DNA from: Pigoraptor vietnamica
Taxonomy: Eukaryota > Opisthokonta > Filasterea
Direction of reading: 5' to 3'
DNA: 20,099 nucleotides
Assembly: GCA_943704525.1 (NCBI GenBank)
Contig: CALSCQ010000572.1
Span: forward strand, 1 to 20,099
Positions 18,824 through 20,099 of this stretch are shown here, one piece after another; positions within the stretch are counted from its first letter, which is position 1; every line of letters starts with the position of its first letter. Position numbers and translations under genes: made by a program. Under the pieces are notes generated by a model. That model made no database searches. It worked only from the letters and a program-made list of their open reading frames with translations, and was not told the DNA's origin.

Positions 18824-18985
18824 TGCCGACCTCACCACTGCGTGCGCACACGCGCTTGATGTGGTGCAGCAACGGGCATCGCCCTCTGAATGTGCATCAC
18901 GGGCATCGCCCTTATGGCACACTGACTGTTAAACACTTTGCAACCAAATTTCCCGCGCTTTTTTCAATGGCTTTACCGCCAAATC

Positions 18986-19360
18986 TCATTGCTGCCCTGC
19001 GCACGTCTTGCGGTGCTGCGGCCACGCGGCCTTCTGGCACTCGCGAGAACAGTAGCGCACCACGCGACACCCTGCACACTTTGGCATCTTGAAGCTGCCA
19101 TTCCCACACGCCGCGCACGTGCGCTTCGGTGCAACAGATGATGCCGGCGGGACATCGGTTTGACAGCGCCCACTGTTCGGGGCGTTCTCGACGTTCGCGG
19201 AAGACACAGTGGGCGCGCCTTGCGTGGGCGCATCTCGCTGACGTGCGATGCCTTGTATCGCAAAGAACAGAGAGCCGTCAAGTCGGCGAATTTCGTTCCC
19301 AGCATTCAAGCCGTGGACTCCAACTGACCCAGAATTATGCACACGCGCGATACGTCTGCG
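18986..19360 (-). pseudogene. Orphan 3' end with intact MYND finger (copy A of the helical-MYND family)
   Basis: The open frame ends with a MYND finger (CAACGNGSFKMPKC, then VVRYCSRECQKAAWPQHR) that keeps all eight zinc ligands. It shares 32 of 43 residues with copy C, including an 18-residue identical stretch. Upstream, a short DNA stretch near 19275-19305 (TTGACGGC, then AAGGCATCG) resembles the intron-exon boundary of copy C exon 5, but the exon 5 cysteines and everything further upstream are gone. No ATG occurs in frame before the finger, and the frame runs leftward out of the 70-base tandem repeats. It is either a 5'-deleted pseudogene or the last exon of a rearranged gene. The intact ligands leave the second option open. 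Confidence 0.6.
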
Positions 19361-19570
19361 GCGTGCACCTATGGACGCGACAACGTAGCATATGTGCCAA
19401 ATCTCCACGACAGAACAGCAAACAGACCCGGCGTGCACCTATGGACGCGACAACGTAGCATATGTGCCAAATCTCCACGACAGAACAGCAAACAGACCCG
19501 GCGTGCACCTATGGACGCGACAACGTAGCATATGTGCCAAATCTCCACGACAGAACAGCAAACAGACCCA
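19361..19570. repeat. Three 70-base tandem repeats, nearly identical
   Basis: The unit starts GCGTGCACCTATGGACGCGA and ends AACAGACCCG. Copies lie at 19361-19430, 19431-19500 and 19501-19570 and differ only at the last base of the third copy. 70 is not a multiple of three, so the array is not a coding repeat. The near-identity points to a recent expansion or to homogenisation. It abuts the broken end of MYND copy A. Confidence 0.95.
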
Positions 19571-19775
19571 GTCCTTTTGCGCATGTGTGCCATGCGAAGG
19601 CGACGCGGGCGGCGGTCGAATGGCGGCTGATCATCAGCGCGCACTGGTACATGGGCCCGTTTGCGTCGTTGCATGACACATATTATTATTTACCGCGTAA
19701 TACTGTCTAGGAAGAAGGGCGAACTGGATCGCACACTCATCGACGTGACGGCACACTCGCTGCATGGACATATAT
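19571..19775. other. Spacer between the tandem repeats and the terminal leftward gene
   Basis: It should hold the 3' UTR of the rightmost gene. It contains AT-rich TATTATTATTTACC at about 19681 and TATATTTACA near the stop codon. No gene is seen. Confidence 0.4.
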
Positions 19776-20016
19776 TTACATGACGGCGCGCGTGAGCATG
19801 TCGTCTGGGTCGCACCCGAGGCTCTTGCGCCGCAGCCTGCGCGCGCGGTCGGCCTCTTCCTGTTCCTCCGCCTTCTCTTGGCGATACATGCCGTCGAGCA
19901 CGCGGTCCTTTGTAGCGAGCTTTCGCACGGCGCTGATGACGTCCTCCTGCAACGTCTCGCTCTGGTGAGCGGCCATGGTCACGCCGAGTAGGTCGAGCAT
20001 GTAGATTGTCCGCTCT
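19776..20016 (-). CDS. Last exon of an unrecognised gene, basic and coiled C-terminus
   Basis: The exon opens after a strong acceptor (TTCACTCTTCTTTGCAG at 20033-20017). It contributes one base to a split codon, then reads ERTIYMLDLLGVTMAAHQSE and continues to TAA at 19778-19776, giving 79 residues. The middle is a charged helix (YRQEKAEEQEEADRARRLRR), suited to a coiled coil. The end is SLGCDPDDMLTRAVM. The rest of the gene lies beyond 20099. An internal ATG at 20000 could start a 74-residue protein, but the good acceptor just before it and the coding look of the preceding codons favour an internal exon. I do not recognise the family. Confidence 0.6.
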
Positions 20017-20099
20017 CTGCAAAGAAGAGTGAAGCAGCGCGTTAAACGGGCTGTAGGTAAAAGTCGAATCGTCGTACAATAACAAAGGGCCTTTGAGGG

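Noticed and set aside
13446-19360. Giant-virus origin (large DNA viruses often carry MYND and ankyrin genes)
   Set aside because: The flanking genes are spliced cellular housekeeping genes, and the MYND gene itself has five introns matching the local splice style.
19361-19570. CRISPR-like array
   Set aside because: The units are contiguous 70-base tandem repeats without unique spacers, and the genome is eukaryotic.

Overview
The window is nuclear DNA of a GC-rich, intron-bearing eukaryote, most likely a unicellular protist. The genes have short introns (about 78-261 bases, GT-AG, donors such as GTGCGT, GTGAGT, GTGGGT and GTAAGT). Phases join cleanly in every multi-exon model below. CA/GT microsatellites and poly-G runs sit mainly in introns and spacers. 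Gene content (ankyrin-DHHC palmitoyltransferase, holocytochrome c synthase, IQ-BAG cochaperone, NXPE-like esterase, MYND fingers) is plainly eukaryotic. HCCS means the System III route of cytochrome c maturation. I cannot name the lineage from this sequence alone.

Layout. 1-101 is a pure (GT)n tract. 159-1449 (+) holds the last five exons of an alpha-helical protein, weakly exocyst Exo84-like. 1768-4036 (-) is a type II membrane protein with a filamin-like and a PC-esterase domain (NXPE-like). 4037-4927 is a spacer with diverged direct repeats. 4928-8258 (-) is a ten-exon ankyrin-repeat DHHC S-acyltransferase (586 aa). 8675-9559 (-) is a three-exon holocytochrome c synthase (236 aa). It is divergent from an intronless 719-aa coiled-coil/IQ/BAG cochaperone at 10091-12250 (+), and the shared 530-base region carries two E-boxes and a TATA box. 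A possible small cysteine-rich gene lies at 12419-12949 (-).

The right third is a decayed tandem array of one unrecognised gene family: a long helical protein ending in a MYND zinc finger. The complete copy C occupies 13446-17294 (-, six exons, about 1002 aa). A frameshifted 5' fragment of a second copy (B) is at 18335-18823. An isolated 3' MYND end of a further copy (A) is at 18986-19360, beside three near-perfect 70-base tandem repeats. The terminal exon of another unrecognised gene (-) closes the window at 19776-20016.

The genes do not form a pathway. The loosest link is protein and organelle maintenance: HCCS matures mitochondrial cytochrome c, and the BAG protein is expected to act on Hsp70. 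The most novel-looking element is the helical-MYND family, with its duplicated, partly pseudogenised copies and a poly-C tract inside a stop-free intron whose length is a multiple of three. All exon structures are manual predictions without transcript evidence.
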